A stretch of DNA of 64,000 nucleotides from Chitinophagales bacterium 33-2 (GTDB lineage: Bacteria; Bacteroidota; Bacteroidia; Chitinophagales; Chitinophagaceae): NCBI GenBank assembly GCA_002050435.1, contig MWYV01000034.1, positions 22,988 to 86,987 on the forward strand. Reading direction: 5' to 3'. Position numbers and translations under genes: made by a program. Below the pieces are notes generated by a model. That model saw only the letters and a list, made by a program, of their open reading frames with translations, searched no databases and had not been told where the DNA came from. This document shows positions 36,386-45,397 of this stretch, one piece after another; the stretch's first letter is position 1; each line of letters opens with the position of its first letter.

Positions 36386-37855
36386 ATGAAACAAAAAATT
36401 CTACTCACCATTTTTTCCTCTGCAATTATCTTAACAGCAGAGGCACAGAAAAAACCGGAACGCATCACGGCTTATGCCATTACCGGACTTGAAAAAGGGC
36501 AACGCAATTGGACCGAGGTAAACCTGGTAGATGTAACTACGGGTGAGGTCATCAGCCCTGTATATCAAAGTACATCTGAAGTAAGAAGACTCAATGCGCG
36601 AACAGGAAAACCCATCACGCAAAACGAATCTTCTGAAGCTACACCGGTAGCGCAAAAAATCAGCACATCAAATAACAAACCGGTGGTCACGATACTGGGA
36701 AAGGATGAATTCACCACTGTGACTCCCCAGTCCGCACAGGGCGGCGCTTACACCACTACGGTGCATACTGTAAATGGCCGAACAACAAGACACGTAATCA
36801 TGCAAAGGAAGCCCGTAAACAAAATGCTTCCTTTTGCAACCACCTCCGCAGCTTGCGCTTTCGATAAAAAAAATCAGCGGCTCTATTATACACCCATGGG
36901 CATTAACCAGCTGCGGTATATAGATCTGAAATCAAAAAATCCTTCTGTATTTTATTTTGAAGATGAAGCCTTTGGAAAAGTTTCCGGAAATGGAGATGTC
37001 AACAACCAGATCACCCGTATGGTGATGGCGTCTGACGGTAAGGGATATGCGCTTACCAATAATGCAGAGCAACTGATACAGTTCACCACTAAAAAGAATC
37101 CTGTGATCACCAACCTCGGACCGGTAACGGATGATCCATCCAACGGAAAATTAACTGTTGGTGGTAGAAATGCTTATGGTGGTGACCTGGTAGCCGACGA
37201 TGCTGGAAATTTAATTCTCATTACCGCCAACCGCCGTGTGTACAGGATTTCGATTGAAACACGTGTTGCAGTATATCTTGGCAGTATTAAAGGATTACCT
37301 GAGGGATACACTACAAATGGAGCTGTAGTTGAAAAAGAGGACAGGATCATTGTTACTAGTTCTACTTCTACTAAAGGTTATTACAGATTTGATCTTGTAT
37401 CCTTGCAGGCTGAAAAAGTTTCTGCTGAAGGATCTGTTTTCAATGCTTCTGATCTTGCCAATGCCAACCTGATCTCAACCAAAAAGAAAAAAGAAGAAAA
37501 ACCAACAGAAACAGAAAAAGAAGAAGTGCTGGCCAGGGAAACTGTGCTGGGCAAAGCAGTGGAAAGATCGATCCGCAATGAAACAACCACTGAACCTTCT
37601 CTTTCATTGTATCCAAACCCAGTAACCAATTCAGTAACACGTTTGTCAATGTCTGATTACCCTGAAGGAAGGTATGAAGTGCAACTGCTTGACCTTTCCG
37701 GCAAACAGGTAAGTAAACAAATGATCCAGGTAAACAGTAAACAACAAACCCAGGAATACAGGTTGCCTTCGCAGGTAGCAAAAGGCACGTATCTTGTTCG
37801 AATTGTGAACAGTTCCAACCAGCTAATGAATGTTGAAAAGATTATTATTCAGTAA
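36386..37855 (+). CDS. Secreted protein with type IX secretion C-terminal sorting domain
   Basis: 489 residues. Signal peptide MKQKILLTIFSSAIILTAEAQ. The middle (about 140-340) has repeated short beta motifs (RLYYTPMGINQLRYIDL, GDLVADDAGNLILITANRRVYRIS), like a propeller-type fold. A Lys/Glu-rich linker (KKKKEEKPTETEKEE) separates it from the C-terminal sorting domain, which has the LYPNPVTN start and the GKQVSKQ and KGTYLVRI strands. Such domains direct export through the type IX system, of which PorQ is encoded at 50.5 kb. The specific role is unknown. Confidence 0.85.
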   Translation: MKQKILLTIFSSAIILTAEAQKKPERITAYAITGLEKGQRNWTEVNLVDVTTGEVISPVYQSTSEVRRLNARTGKPITQNESSEATPVAQKISTSNNKPVVTILGKDEFTTVTPQSAQGGAYTTTVHTVNGRTTRHVIMQRKPVNKMLPFATTSAACAFDKKNQRLYYTPMGINQLRYIDLKSKNPSVFYFEDEAFGKVSGNGDVNNQITRMVMASDGKGYALTNNAEQLIQFTTKKNPVITNLGPVTDDPSNGKLTVGGRNAYGGDLVADDAGNLILITANRRVYRISIETRVAVYLGSIKGLPEGYTTNGAVVEKEDRIIVTSSTSTKGYYRFDLVSLQAEKVSAEGSVFNASDLANANLISTKKKKEEKPTETEKEEVLARETVLGKAVERSIRNETTTEPSLSLYPNPVTNSVTRLSMSDYPEGRYEVQLLDLSGKQVSKQMIQVNSKQQTQEYRLPSQVAKGTYLVRIVNSSNQLMNVEKIIIQ

Positions 37856-37872
37856 CCATTTTCTTACTAATG

Positions 37873-37900
37873 AAAAAACCCCGCAGTCGCGGGGTTTTTT
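37873..37900. terminator. Strong bidirectional terminator
   Basis: AAAAAACCCCGC, loop AGTC, GCGGGGTTTTTT: perfect 12-bp arms with A and T tracts on both sides. It lies between the type IX cargo gene (plus) and the convergent PepSY-like gene (minus). Confidence 0.92.
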
Positions 37901-37937
37901 GTTTTAACAAATTACCGGGAATTTTTTAATCCCTGGT

Positions 37938-38786
37938 TTAAGATTTATGATTTTTCATTTTATTTTTCCTTTCGAGAACAGCACTAGTTGAACCATCTGT
38001 TCCTGTTGTCTGGTCATCATCCACAGGTGCTGGTTGATTGTTCACAGGAGGCTGATCATTCGTTAATGGAGTTTGTTCCCTGTTTACCGGAGACTTACTG
38101 TTATTTTTTGCTGAAGTATCCTGAACCTGGTTTAGGTTCTGGTTGTTCTGCTGATTATTTTGCTGGCTCTGCTGCTGATTGCTATTCATCTGATTTGTAT
38201 GCTCTGTAGAAGTATCTTCATTCCTGTATGGATCTGTTATTGTTGATCCATCATCACCAATCCACTGAGATCTTAACTGGCCATTTTCCAGTGTTCTTAC
38301 ATGATACAGATCCTTTCCTTGCGCACCTTTTATTGTAGCAATATCATATACAAGATCGCCATACATATTACTCACCCGCATTACTATATCATCCGGAACA
38401 TAGTTCTGTGTTACGGGTAAAGCAACAGTAAAAGATTTTCCTGCCTGGTTATAGTACACATGAGAATACCTGCCCTGGTTGTTATAGGTTGCATGATACC
38501 AGTCGCCTTTTGTTCTCCAGGTTACGGTTCCTGCTGTTGGATAATCACGGTCGAAATAGCCCTGAACAGACATGGGAACTGCGGCTGAGGTAGTACCATA
38601 AGCGCTGTAATCAGCCGTGGTGGTCATGGTATCCCGCAGAAACGTATGTTGGTTTTTTTGGTGATCCATGTTGTAATTGGTGGTATTATACACATTTGTT
38701 CTTGTTGTATCACCGGATTGAGTTACCTGTGCCAGAGCTGCACCGCAACTTCCTGCCAATAACAAAGAGAGCATCGTCTTTTTCAT
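37938..38786 (-). CDS. Secreted PepSY-like protein with Gln/Asn-rich tail
   Basis: 282 residues. Signal peptide MKKTMLSLLLAGSCGAALAQ. Residues about 70-180 resemble the PepSY-like (DUF2874-type) domain: VQGYFDRDYPTAGTVTWR, WYHATYNNQGRYSHVYYNQAG, then a second related half. The C-terminal third is low complexity, with a Gln/Asn run (about 205-230) followed by Pro/Asn/Asp and a basic end (ERKNKMKNHKS). Secreted or periplasmic; function unknown. The tail may be disordered or adhesive. Confidence 0.7.
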   Translation of the reverse strand: MKKTMLSLLLAGSCGAALAQVTQSGDTTRTNVYNTTNYNMDHQKNQHTFLRDTMTTTADYSAYGTTSAAVPMSVQGYFDRDYPTAGTVTWRTKGDWYHATYNNQGRYSHVYYNQAGKSFTVALPVTQNYVPDDIVMRVSNMYGDLVYDIATIKGAQGKDLYHVRTLENGQLRSQWIGDDGSTITDPYRNEDTSTEHTNQMNSNQQQSQQNNQQNNQNLNQVQDTSAKNNSKSPVNREQTPLTNDQPPVNNQPAPVDDDQTTGTDGSTSAVLERKNKMKNHKS

Positions 38787-38918
38787 AGTTGTAATTTTTA
38801 TTGTTAGCTTAAACTTTTTTCTCTCTATACAAGTTTGGTGCCCCGAGATGCTATAAGCGCGACAGCAAGTGAAATTTTTTTTCTTTGTGGCTGAGATTGT
38901 TGCTTCTATATGAACCAG

Positions 38919-39287
38919 TTCAACAACTTTTCAACCATTGTTAAACAACTATTCAACTGAATAAAAAGTTTTGCCGCAAAGGCGCGAAGGTGCAAAGAAT
39001 TAAACGCAAGTTTTGGAACCACGGAGGCACAAAGAACACAGATATCCACGGAGGGTACAACTATTCAACCATTGTTCAACAACTGTTCAACCACTGTTCA
39101 ACAACTATTCAACTGAATTTAGTTTTTTTGCCGCAAAGGCGGGAAGGCGCAAAGAAGGAACCACGGAGGCACAAAGACACAGAGATTTCACGGAGGGTAT
39201 TCGACAACTGTTCAACCTCTATTCAACCATTGTTCAACAACTGTTCTACAACTGTTCAACAACTGTTCAACAACTGTTCTACCATCT
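38919..39287 (+). repeat. 11-bp tandem repeats (TTCAACAACTG) with interleaved dispersed-repeat motifs
   Basis: Three blocks of exact 11-bp period: 38919-38962 (4 units), 39064-39118 (5 units) and 39200-39287 (8 units), consensus TTCAACAACTG with TTCAACCATTG variants. Between them the sequence GCCGCAAAGGCG.GAAGG.GCAAAGAA ... CCACGGAGGCACAAAG ... CACGGAGGGTA occurs twice, a motif family widespread in Bacteroidota intergenic DNA. Spurious ORFs such as 38990-39316 are translations of it. One period is close to one helical turn, so curvature or protein array binding is possible. Confidence 0.85.
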
Positions 39288-39698
39288 ATCCATACACAAA
39301 TAAAAATCCCCTCTGAAGAGAAGGGATTATTATTTAAGGCGAGAATTTTTTAATTTTAAATTCTTTTCATAGTCGGACGCCTTTTGCTTTTCAAAGGATT
39401 GGATAGGATTGCGGTTTGACCCGCGGATTCTCTTAGGGTTTGGATAAAAACGGGCTCATTTCATGGATATTGGAGAAATTGATTTTTACCTGGTCTTTTC
39501 ATGGAATTTGGATAGTTGGTTTTGGTTTTCATTGGATTGGGTATCGATCAATTTCTAATACAAATCTAAGGTGGATAATCAGTCTGTGCAATTGGGCTCT
39601 TACCCTATTTTTCCAATATGGTATTTACTTAGTGCCTCGTAAGAAACCCAATAAGGCATTAGAAAAATTACAGAATAAACATGCGTAGATCTACGAAT
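39288..39698. other. Intergenic region with one weak ORF
   Basis: 411 bp. It contains AAATCCCCTCTGAAGAGAAGGGATT (inverted CCCTCT/AGAGGG-like, 39305-39328), which may be a terminator. A TTG-initiated 82-codon ORF (39440-39688) is hydrophobic and Trp-rich. I cannot tell whether that ORF is a small membrane protein or chance, and I do not call it. Confidence 0.35.
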
Positions 39699-40700
39699 TT
39701 AGCCTGCAACTAACAAACTGCAGCCCCTGATATCACTGTTATTCATCCTTCCCAGCACTTCCACCGAATTTCCTGAATGACGGCCAGCATCATCTGTGGC
39801 AATAAAACTGCAGGAATAAATATTGGCAAGGTCAATGATATTAATGCCTCCTGCCCTCCCTTCTTCCAGGTATTGTAAAGGATCGGTTGGATCCCGGATC
39901 AACAACTTCATCCATGGCGGTGCTACATAGCTGCCATCAACGGCGTATGCCTGGGAAAGCAATTCGGTCATTCCATATTCAGAATAAACCACTTTCAATC
40001 CAAAACCTTTTTTTAAAATTTCATATAATTCCGGTTTGGCCATTTCCTGCTTCCTTCCCTTCATCCCTCCAGTTTCAACAACCGTTGTGTATGCTAACTG
40101 CAAAGGGAATGCTTCCACAAAATCAAGTAATGCATAACTCACTCCAAAAAGGAGGGTCTTTTGCCTTTGGGCCTCCAGCTGTGTAAGTGTTTGATACAGC
40201 TTTTCATAGGCATCGAGGTAAAAGCCACTGTTTACATGGCCACTGGCCTCAACAAGGTCATTTACCATATAAACCAGGGAAGATCCTTTTCTTTCAAGAT
40301 AGGAAGGTAAAAGTCCAAGGATACAATAATCAGAAGGCCTTCCAAAAAACAGCTGAAAACACTGCCTGAAGCTTTTACTGTACAGGGATGTATCTTTTAA
40401 AAAATGTCTGCTGCGCTCCATACCTGTAGTGCCGCTGCTTTCAAAAACCAAAACCGGGTCAAAACGGGTGGTCATCACCTGGTGGGTTTTAAAAAAGGAT
40501 ATCGGAAGAAAGGGAATGGCGTCCAGGACATGCACATTTAATGGATTTCTGCGCAGCGCATCAGAAAACTGCCGGTACAATAAATTGTTATGGTATTGGA
40601 ATTGATATACTTCAAGGGCAATACGCAGGAAGTGTTCATCGTTGCTGATGGAAAATACCTTTTCAGCAAGAATCTGTGATTTAGGTATTTCCGGTGGCAT
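39699..40700 (-). CDS. LuxE-like acyl-protein synthetase/acyltransferase
   Basis: 333 residues. The motifs VFESSGTTGMERSRH (AMP-binding-like loop), ETGGMKGRKQEM and YSEYGMTELLSQAY match the LuxE/PaaK-related acyl-protein synthetase family, which activates fatty acids as acyl-AMP and transfers them to a Cys or CoA. There is no lux operon here, and Bacteroidota carry single LuxE-like genes of unknown role, so the acceptor is unknown. It is monocistronic and divergent from the lipoprotein gene with a 22-bp gap, so promoters overlap. Confidence 0.8.
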   Translation of the reverse strand: MPPEIPKSQILAEKVFSISNDEHFLRIALEVYQFQYHNNLLYRQFSDALRRNPLNVHVLDAIPFLPISFFKTHQVMTTRFDPVLVFESSGTTGMERSRHFLKDTSLYSKSFRQCFQLFFGRPSDYCILGLLPSYLERKGSSLVYMVNDLVEASGHVNSGFYLDAYEKLYQTLTQLEAQRQKTLLFGVSYALLDFVEAFPLQLAYTTVVETGGMKGRKQEMAKPELYEILKKGFGLKVVYSEYGMTELLSQAYAVDGSYVAPPWMKLLIRDPTDPLQYLEEGRAGGINIIDLANIYSCSFIATDDAGRHSGNSVEVLGRMNNSDIRGCSLLVAG

Positions 40701-40722
40701 AGCTTAAATTTGAATACGATTT

Positions 40723-41178
40723 ATGAAAAAAACAATCTTTTACTTTTTCCTTGTAGCATTGATTATTTCCTGCAGCAAAGATAAATTTGAAACCGTACCC
40801 CAGTTGAGAGTTGTTTCAACCAATACCGACATTGTTCCGGTTAATGGTGTTTTAAGAGTGACGCTTGAATTTACTGATAAAGAAGGCGACGTATCCGATT
40901 CCATTTTTGTGATCAGGCAAAGGTTGAACAAGAAACTGCCCGTTACAAGGCCACCGGTTCCTTATAAAATTCCCCCATATCCTGTAACCACAAAAGGTGA
41001 GATACAAGTGGATCTTGAATACCAGAATGGACTGGTCTTTGGCATCAACGCCATCAATATCCCAGGTTCAAACCCCCAGCAATTTGAAAGAGATACCATG
41101 AACCTGAAGTTCTATGTTAAAGATGCCGCCGGAAATAAAAGCGATACCGCCTTTGTGAGCGTAATTGTGATCAGGTAG
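40723..41178 (+). CDS. Small lipoprotein
   Basis: 151 residues. Leader with lipobox LIISCS (Cys at about residue 17). The rest is an Ig-like beta sandwich pattern (LRVTLEFTDKEGDVSDSIFV ... MNLKFYVKDAAGNKSDTAFVSVIV), typical of small Bacteroidota lipoproteins of unknown role. Its stop overlaps the next gene's GTG start by 1 bp, so the two are coupled. Confidence 0.75.
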   Translation: MKKTIFYFFLVALIISCSKDKFETVPQLRVVSTNTDIVPVNGVLRVTLEFTDKEGDVSDSIFVIRQRLNKKLPVTRPPVPYKIPPYPVTTKGEIQVDLEYQNGLVFGINAINIPGSNPQQFERDTMNLKFYVKDAAGNKSDTAFVSVIVIR

Positions 41179-42023
41179 TGCGCTTGCTTAGAAACTGTTT
41201 TAATTTTTTCATTTACTCCAGTATTTTTATTTCCCTAGGTGCAACGCTCATGGCCTGGCAGACTTCCATTTTATTTTCATTTCATCCCCCACTTGCGCTG
41301 TTTGGTTTTATATTTTCCGGCACCATGGCTTCCTATAATTTTCATTGGTTACTTACTGCGGATCCCGTAGTGCCATCAGAAAGAATGAGCTGGAATGTTC
41401 ACAACAAAAAACTGCATGCTTCCCTTACCATTGCGGCGCTGCTTTTCGCCGCATTTTTTAGTTTTTTTCTGGTCCGGCATTTTTTGCTTCTTGCACTCAC
41501 CGGCTTTCTTACCTTTTTATATTCTGCACCCAAAATTCCTTTTCCTGCATTTCGCTTTTTAAAAACCATCGCTATTGGAAAAACATTTTTCCTGGCCTTA
41601 GCATGGACCCATGTCACTGTTTTGCTCCCCCTGCTTATCTCCGGTTATCATTTAGAAACGGTGTCTATGCTTTTTTTACTGAACCGCTTCCTGTTCATAT
41701 ATGCCATCTGCATCATTTTCGATTTCAGGGACAGGGAAGCAGACCGCAGGGAACAGATTCGGTCCCTGGTCACGGTTTTAAGTGAACAATCCATTAACAG
41801 GCTTTTTTGGAGCTGTATCATTGTTTTCTTCATCACTTCAACGATGCTTTTTCAATACCAGGAGCCCTGGGAAGTGGTCCTGCTTACTTTACCGGCAATA
41901 CCCCTCAGCCTGCTTTTTAATTATTTTAAAAGGCACCGTTCAGACTACCTCTACTATTTTGTTTTAGACGGGATCATGATCTTGTCGGCAGCAATGCTGG
42001 TTTTAGCTAAATTTGCCCGATAA
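41178..42023 (+). CDS. UbiA-like membrane prenyltransferase family protein
   Basis: 281 residues with about 8 hydrophobic segments. The DFRDREADRREQIRS loop near residue 180 matches the second Asp-rich motif of UbiA prenyltransferases. The first motif (NxxxD) is not clear (NFHWLLTAD near 55), so activity is uncertain. Starts with GTG overlapping the previous stop (TAGTG). It precedes an M42 peptidase by 8 bp. The family is inferred from topology and the loop. Confidence 0.65.
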   Translation: MRLLRNCFNFFIYSSIFISLGATLMAWQTSILFSFHPPLALFGFIFSGTMASYNFHWLLTADPVVPSERMSWNVHNKKLHASLTIAALLFAAFFSFFLVRHFLLLALTGFLTFLYSAPKIPFPAFRFLKTIAIGKTFFLALAWTHVTVLLPLLISGYHLETVSMLFLLNRFLFIYAICIIFDFRDREADRREQIRSLVTVLSEQSINRLFWSCIIVFFITSTMLFQYQEPWEVVLLTLPAIPLSLLFNYFKRHRSDYLYYFVLDGIMILSAAMLVLAKFAR

Positions 42024-42031
42024 ATTGAAGC

Positions 42032-43141
42032 ATGGCAAAAGCGGGTAAAAAGAAACAGGGAACTGTTATCAATGATCAATCTCTTTCATTTTTCAGAAAT
42101 TATATTAATACACCTTCACCGGTAGGTTTTGAATTCAGGGGGCAAAAACTCTGGATGGAATACATAAAACCATATGTGGACGAAGTATTTACAGATCCTT
42201 ATGGTTCTGCTGTAGGCGTCATCAATCCAAAGCACCCTTTTAAAGTGGTGATTGAAGCGCATGTAGATGAGATCAGCTGGTTTGTAAATTATGTGACCAA
42301 TGAAGGCCTGATCTACCTTAAAAGAAATGGCGGCGTGGATCACCAGATCGCACCGGGACAGCGGGTGTGGATACATGGTAAAAAAGGGCAGGTGAAAGCC
42401 GTTTTTGGCTGGCCGGCCATTCACACAAGGATCGGTAATGCTGAAAAGGAACCCGTAGCTAAAGTTGAGAATCTTTTCCTGGATACCGGCGCAAGGAGTA
42501 AAAAAGAGCTGGAAGACCTGGGCGTACACATTGGTGCCGTGGTTACCTACCAGGATGGTTTTGACGAACTGGCATTTGATTATTATATAGGCAGGGCATT
42601 TGATAACCGCATCGGCGGATTTATGATCGCTGAAGTAGCAAGATTATTGAAGGAAAATAAAAAGAAACTTCCATTTGGTTTATACGTGGTGAATGCCGTT
42701 CAGGAAGAGATCGGGTTACGCGGAGCAGAAATGATTGCACGCAGGATCAAACCCAATGTAGCCATCATTACCGATGTAACACATGATACTACAACACCGA
42801 TGATCAATAAAGTTGTTGAAGGCGAAACCAGTTGTGGTAAAGGCCCTTCACTTTCTTATGGGCCGGCAGTGCACAATAAACTGTTGGAGCTGGTGGAAGC
42901 TGTTGCTAAAAAAAGCGGCATCCCGGTTCAATTAAGAGCAGTTTCCAGGAGTACGGGCACCGATACCGACTCATTTGCCTATGCAAATGATGGTTGTCCG
43001 TCGGTGCTGATCTCCATTCCACTCCGGTACATGCATACAACGGTTGAAATGTTACATAAAAGCGATATTGAGCAAACCATTCAATTGATGTATGAAACTC
43101 TATTAACTTTGACACCTGAAACCAATTTCAGCTATTTCTAA
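42032..43141 (+). CDS. M42 family metallopeptidase
   Basis: 369 residues, a cytosolic di-zinc aminopeptidase (endoglucanase M/PepA-like). The metal ligands are visible in order: EAHVDE (His/Asp), GRAFDNRIGG (bridging Asp), VQEEIGLRGA (catalytic Glu pair), ITDVTHD (Asp) and RYMHTTVE (His). The length is normal. It probably trims peptides. It follows the UbiA-like gene by 8 bp and overlaps the next small ORF by 1 bp. Confidence 0.92.
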   Translation: MAKAGKKKQGTVINDQSLSFFRNYINTPSPVGFEFRGQKLWMEYIKPYVDEVFTDPYGSAVGVINPKHPFKVVIEAHVDEISWFVNYVTNEGLIYLKRNGGVDHQIAPGQRVWIHGKKGQVKAVFGWPAIHTRIGNAEKEPVAKVENLFLDTGARSKKELEDLGVHIGAVVTYQDGFDELAFDYYIGRAFDNRIGGFMIAEVARLLKENKKKLPFGLYVVNAVQEEIGLRGAEMIARRIKPNVAIITDVTHDTTTPMINKVVEGETSCGKGPSLSYGPAVHNKLLELVEAVAKKSGIPVQLRAVSRSTGTDTDSFAYANDGCPSVLISIPLRYMHTTVEMLHKSDIEQTIQLMYETLLTLTPETNFSYF

Positions 43142-43293
43142 TGCAGTTATTTTTATTATATATCGATCCGGGAAGTGGAAGTTATCTTTTGCAGGCCCTT
43201 GTTGCAGCAGCAATGGGACTTGGTTTTTTTCTGAAAACTTCCTGGTGGAGGATTAAGATGTTCTTCAACAAAAAGAAAGGTTCAGAATCTTAA
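43141..43293 (+). CDS. Short membrane protein with IDPGSGS motif, 50 aa (not in ORF track)
   Basis: Found by reading across the M42 stop codon: TAATG gives an ATG overlapping the stop. The product begins MQLFLLYIDPGSGSYLLQ, followed by a hydrophobic segment (ALVAAAMGLGFFL) and a basic tail ending KKKGSES. IDPG(S/T)GS(Y/L)L(L/I)Q is a signature of a family of very short membrane proteins encoded near polysaccharide and sulfatase-like genes in many bacteria; no function is known. It overlaps the end of the convergent phosphonate-operon gene by 12 bp. Small size and overlap mean automatic tools may miss it. Confidence 0.75.
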   Translation: MQLFLLYIDPGSGSYLLQALVAAAMGLGFFLKTSWWRIKMFFNKKKGSES

Positions 43294-44373
43294 ATGATCA
43301 TTGATATAATTAATTCCGTTTGAATGGTATTCTTTGTTGAATACCATTTTTGTTTCGGTATCTTTTATCGAAGACTCCATTTCATGCTGAAGTGTTTGTA
43401 ATTGGTTCATATAACCTGCCAGTTCATTCATTGCTCCTGGCAACACAGCTTTTCCAACCTGGTACCGGAAACGGTTTTCAAGTGGTTCAATATTTAATTT
43501 TTGCCAACTATGATTCTGTTGTTTGAGTGGGGTGTCGATAAAAATTACCGGTCTTCCTGTGCTGAATGCAAATTCAAATGCAATTCCGGATCTGTCTGTA
43601 ATGAGGATGGCCGATTCAGAAAAATGATTATAAACCGATGGCGAAAGATCAATGTGAATGCTTCCTTTTGCTGATTGTTCCTCTATTTTCTTCCATTGCT
43701 TTGGTTTTCGTTTGATGAATTCGGGGTGCGGTCTCAGCCAAATTTCCATGCGTATATTTTTAAAGATCTCCAACAAAGGAAATATATGTTGATTCAATAA
43801 ACCTTCCTCATACCAGCTCGGAGCCACCAGGATCTTTTTTAGTGGAACTTCACCTGGCTGGCTTTTCATTTGCTCCAGGAAAGGATAACCATAAGAAACC
43901 AATTCTTTAGGTGGTAATGAAAATAACAACTCCCTTTTGCTGATCTCTTCCACTTGTTGGGGACCGGTGCAAAAAACTGCATCATAATAATCAAATGCAT
44001 TTTCCCTGTATTGCTGGTGTGTGCTTACCAAAGCATGAAAAACATAAATGTATTTACCAACCCTTTCGGATCTTTTATAAAGAAAGTTTTGCAGATCAGG
44101 CATTGTCATGACCATTACGTCGGCTTGTAATTTTGGAAATGCACCTGCCAGTGTTGCATTCAAATAAAATCCTTCCACTCTTTTATCCTGCAAAACAGGA
44201 TCCTGTTTATCGGAACTTATATAGGCAATGCGTACTCCTTTTTGCCCCGCAAAAGCATTAAAAAGGTGTTCGATGTATTGAAAATAATAATGGGTTTCAA
44301 CAAAAAATATAATGTTGAACTTTTGATCCACCAGTTTTTGAACCCTTTTAAATTCACTGAAAATTGAAAACAT
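43282..44373 (-). CDS. CDP-glycerol glycerophosphotransferase-like protein
   Basis: 363 residues. The motifs ILVAPSWYEEG, IWLRPHPEF and LITDRSGIAFEFAFSTGRPVIFID match the TagB/TagF-type family (PF04464) that transfers a CMP-activated phosphate-alcohol to a glycan. As the last gene of the phosphonate operon, it is the inferred transferase of CMP-activated phosphonate to a surface polymer, since the operon encodes a cytidylyltransferase. No leader is seen; peripheral membrane protein. The gene begins 1 bp after the reductase stop. Confidence 0.8.
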   Translation of the reverse strand: MFSIFSEFKRVQKLVDQKFNIIFFVETHYYFQYIEHLFNAFAGQKGVRIAYISSDKQDPVLQDKRVEGFYLNATLAGAFPKLQADVMVMTMPDLQNFLYKRSERVGKYIYVFHALVSTHQQYRENAFDYYDAVFCTGPQQVEEISKRELLFSLPPKELVSYGYPFLEQMKSQPGEVPLKKILVAPSWYEEGLLNQHIFPLLEIFKNIRMEIWLRPHPEFIKRKPKQWKKIEEQSAKGSIHIDLSPSVYNHFSESAILITDRSGIAFEFAFSTGRPVIFIDTPLKQQNHSWQKLNIEPLENRFRYQVGKAVLPGAMNELAGYMNQLQTLQHEMESSIKDTETKMVFNKEYHSNGINYINDHLRF

Positions 44374-44374
44374 A

Positions 44375-45397
44375 TCAGGTTAAATATTGCGCTAACAGTT
44401 CAATTATTTTTTGGCTGTCGTAAGGTTTTGGATTGTTTGCGAATCTTTCCAAATTTACTGAACCCACCAGCTTTTCAATGTCGATCCGCCCCACATTCAA
44501 ATCCGGTAAGGTTTGTATCAGTCCACAACTTTTAAAAAAACCGCTGCAAAATTCATAAGCTTCCAATGAAGAAGCAACACCCAAAGCATTGTAAATTTTT
44601 TTGAGTTGTGGTGGTGATGCCGATTCATTATACAAAAAGAAAACCGGAAGAAAGAGCGCAACAGCTTGTCCATGTGGCACCTGGTGTTGGGCCGTGAGAT
44701 AATAGGAAAGTGCATGCGGTCCGGTAGTGCGGGTAATGGCAATCGCCTTTCCAGATAAATAAGCGGCTTCCAGCATTTGCCTTCCTGCATCCGGGTCTGC
44801 CCCCTGCACATAAGCGAACATATTCTCCCTTGCTATTTGAATTCCGTCCAGTGCAAAACTTTCTGATTGCAGCGTAGATCGCTTATTCCAAATCGATTCT
44901 ATACACTGAGAAAAACAATCTGCGGCAGAAACAGCTTTTTGTTTCCCGGGCAGATCCAACAACAGCAATGGATCCAGCACCACAATACCTGGTAATAAAA
45001 AATCAGCTTCGAGAGAGCTCTTTTCCAATGAATGATAAAACACAGCAAATGGTGTGGCCTCACTTCCCGATCCTGCCGTTGTGGGAACTGCAATAAAACA
45101 TGTTTCTATTAAATGATTATGGTGAATAATCCCTTTGGCATAATCGATCACTCTTCCTCCGCCTATAGCAATGACCACATCAGGCGTATTTACTTTGGGA
45201 ATTGCATGCAGTTGCAAAATTCCAGCTGGTGTAAAAATAACCTCCACCGATTGATGCAATTGCTGCAATTGTAAAACGATGGAATTTCCCGGTGCGTGGT
45301 TTCCTTGTACAACCAGGATGTTTTGTGCCTGTTTTATTTGCGCAAGGTTCGCAATCAGCAAGCTGCCTGCTCCCCTATATACTTCCTGCGCCTTCAT
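44375..45397 (-). CDS. Phosphonoacetaldehyde reductase (iron-dependent alcohol dehydrogenase family)
   Basis: 340 residues from the ATG at 45397. NAD-binding IAIGGGRVIDYAKG and VPTTAGSGSEAT are the standard type III alcohol dehydrogenase motifs; the metal-ligand HALSYYL and VPHGQAVALFLP are present. Placement between a phosphonopyruvate decarboxylase (overlapping by 23 bp) and the transferase points to reduction of phosphonoacetaldehyde to 2-hydroxyethylphosphonate. A transaminase giving 2-aminoethylphosphonate is absent. Confidence 0.85.
   Translation of the reverse strand: MKAQEVYRGAGSLLIANLAQIKQAQNILVVQGNHAPGNSIVLQLQQLHQSVEVIFTPAGILQLHAIPKVNTPDVVIAIGGGRVIDYAKGIIHHNHLIETCFIAVPTTAGSGSEATPFAVFYHSLEKSSLEADFLLPGIVVLDPLLLLDLPGKQKAVSAADCFSQCIESIWNKRSTLQSESFALDGIQIARENMFAYVQGADPDAGRQMLEAAYLSGKAIAITRTTGPHALSYYLTAQHQVPHGQAVALFLPVFFLYNESASPPQLKKIYNALGVASSLEAYEFCSGFFKSCGLIQTLPDLNVGRIDIEKLVGSVNLERFANNPKPYDSQKIIELLAQYLT

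Noticed and set aside
38990-39316. ORFs built of QLFNHCSTTIQ-type repeats
   Set aside because: They arise from the 11-bp TTCAACAACTG repeat in all three frames; no leader and no family.
39440-39688. TTG-initiated 82-codon hydrophobic ORF
   Set aside because: Could be a small membrane protein, but the composition matches local GGATTGG-rich DNA and there is no ATG or family match.
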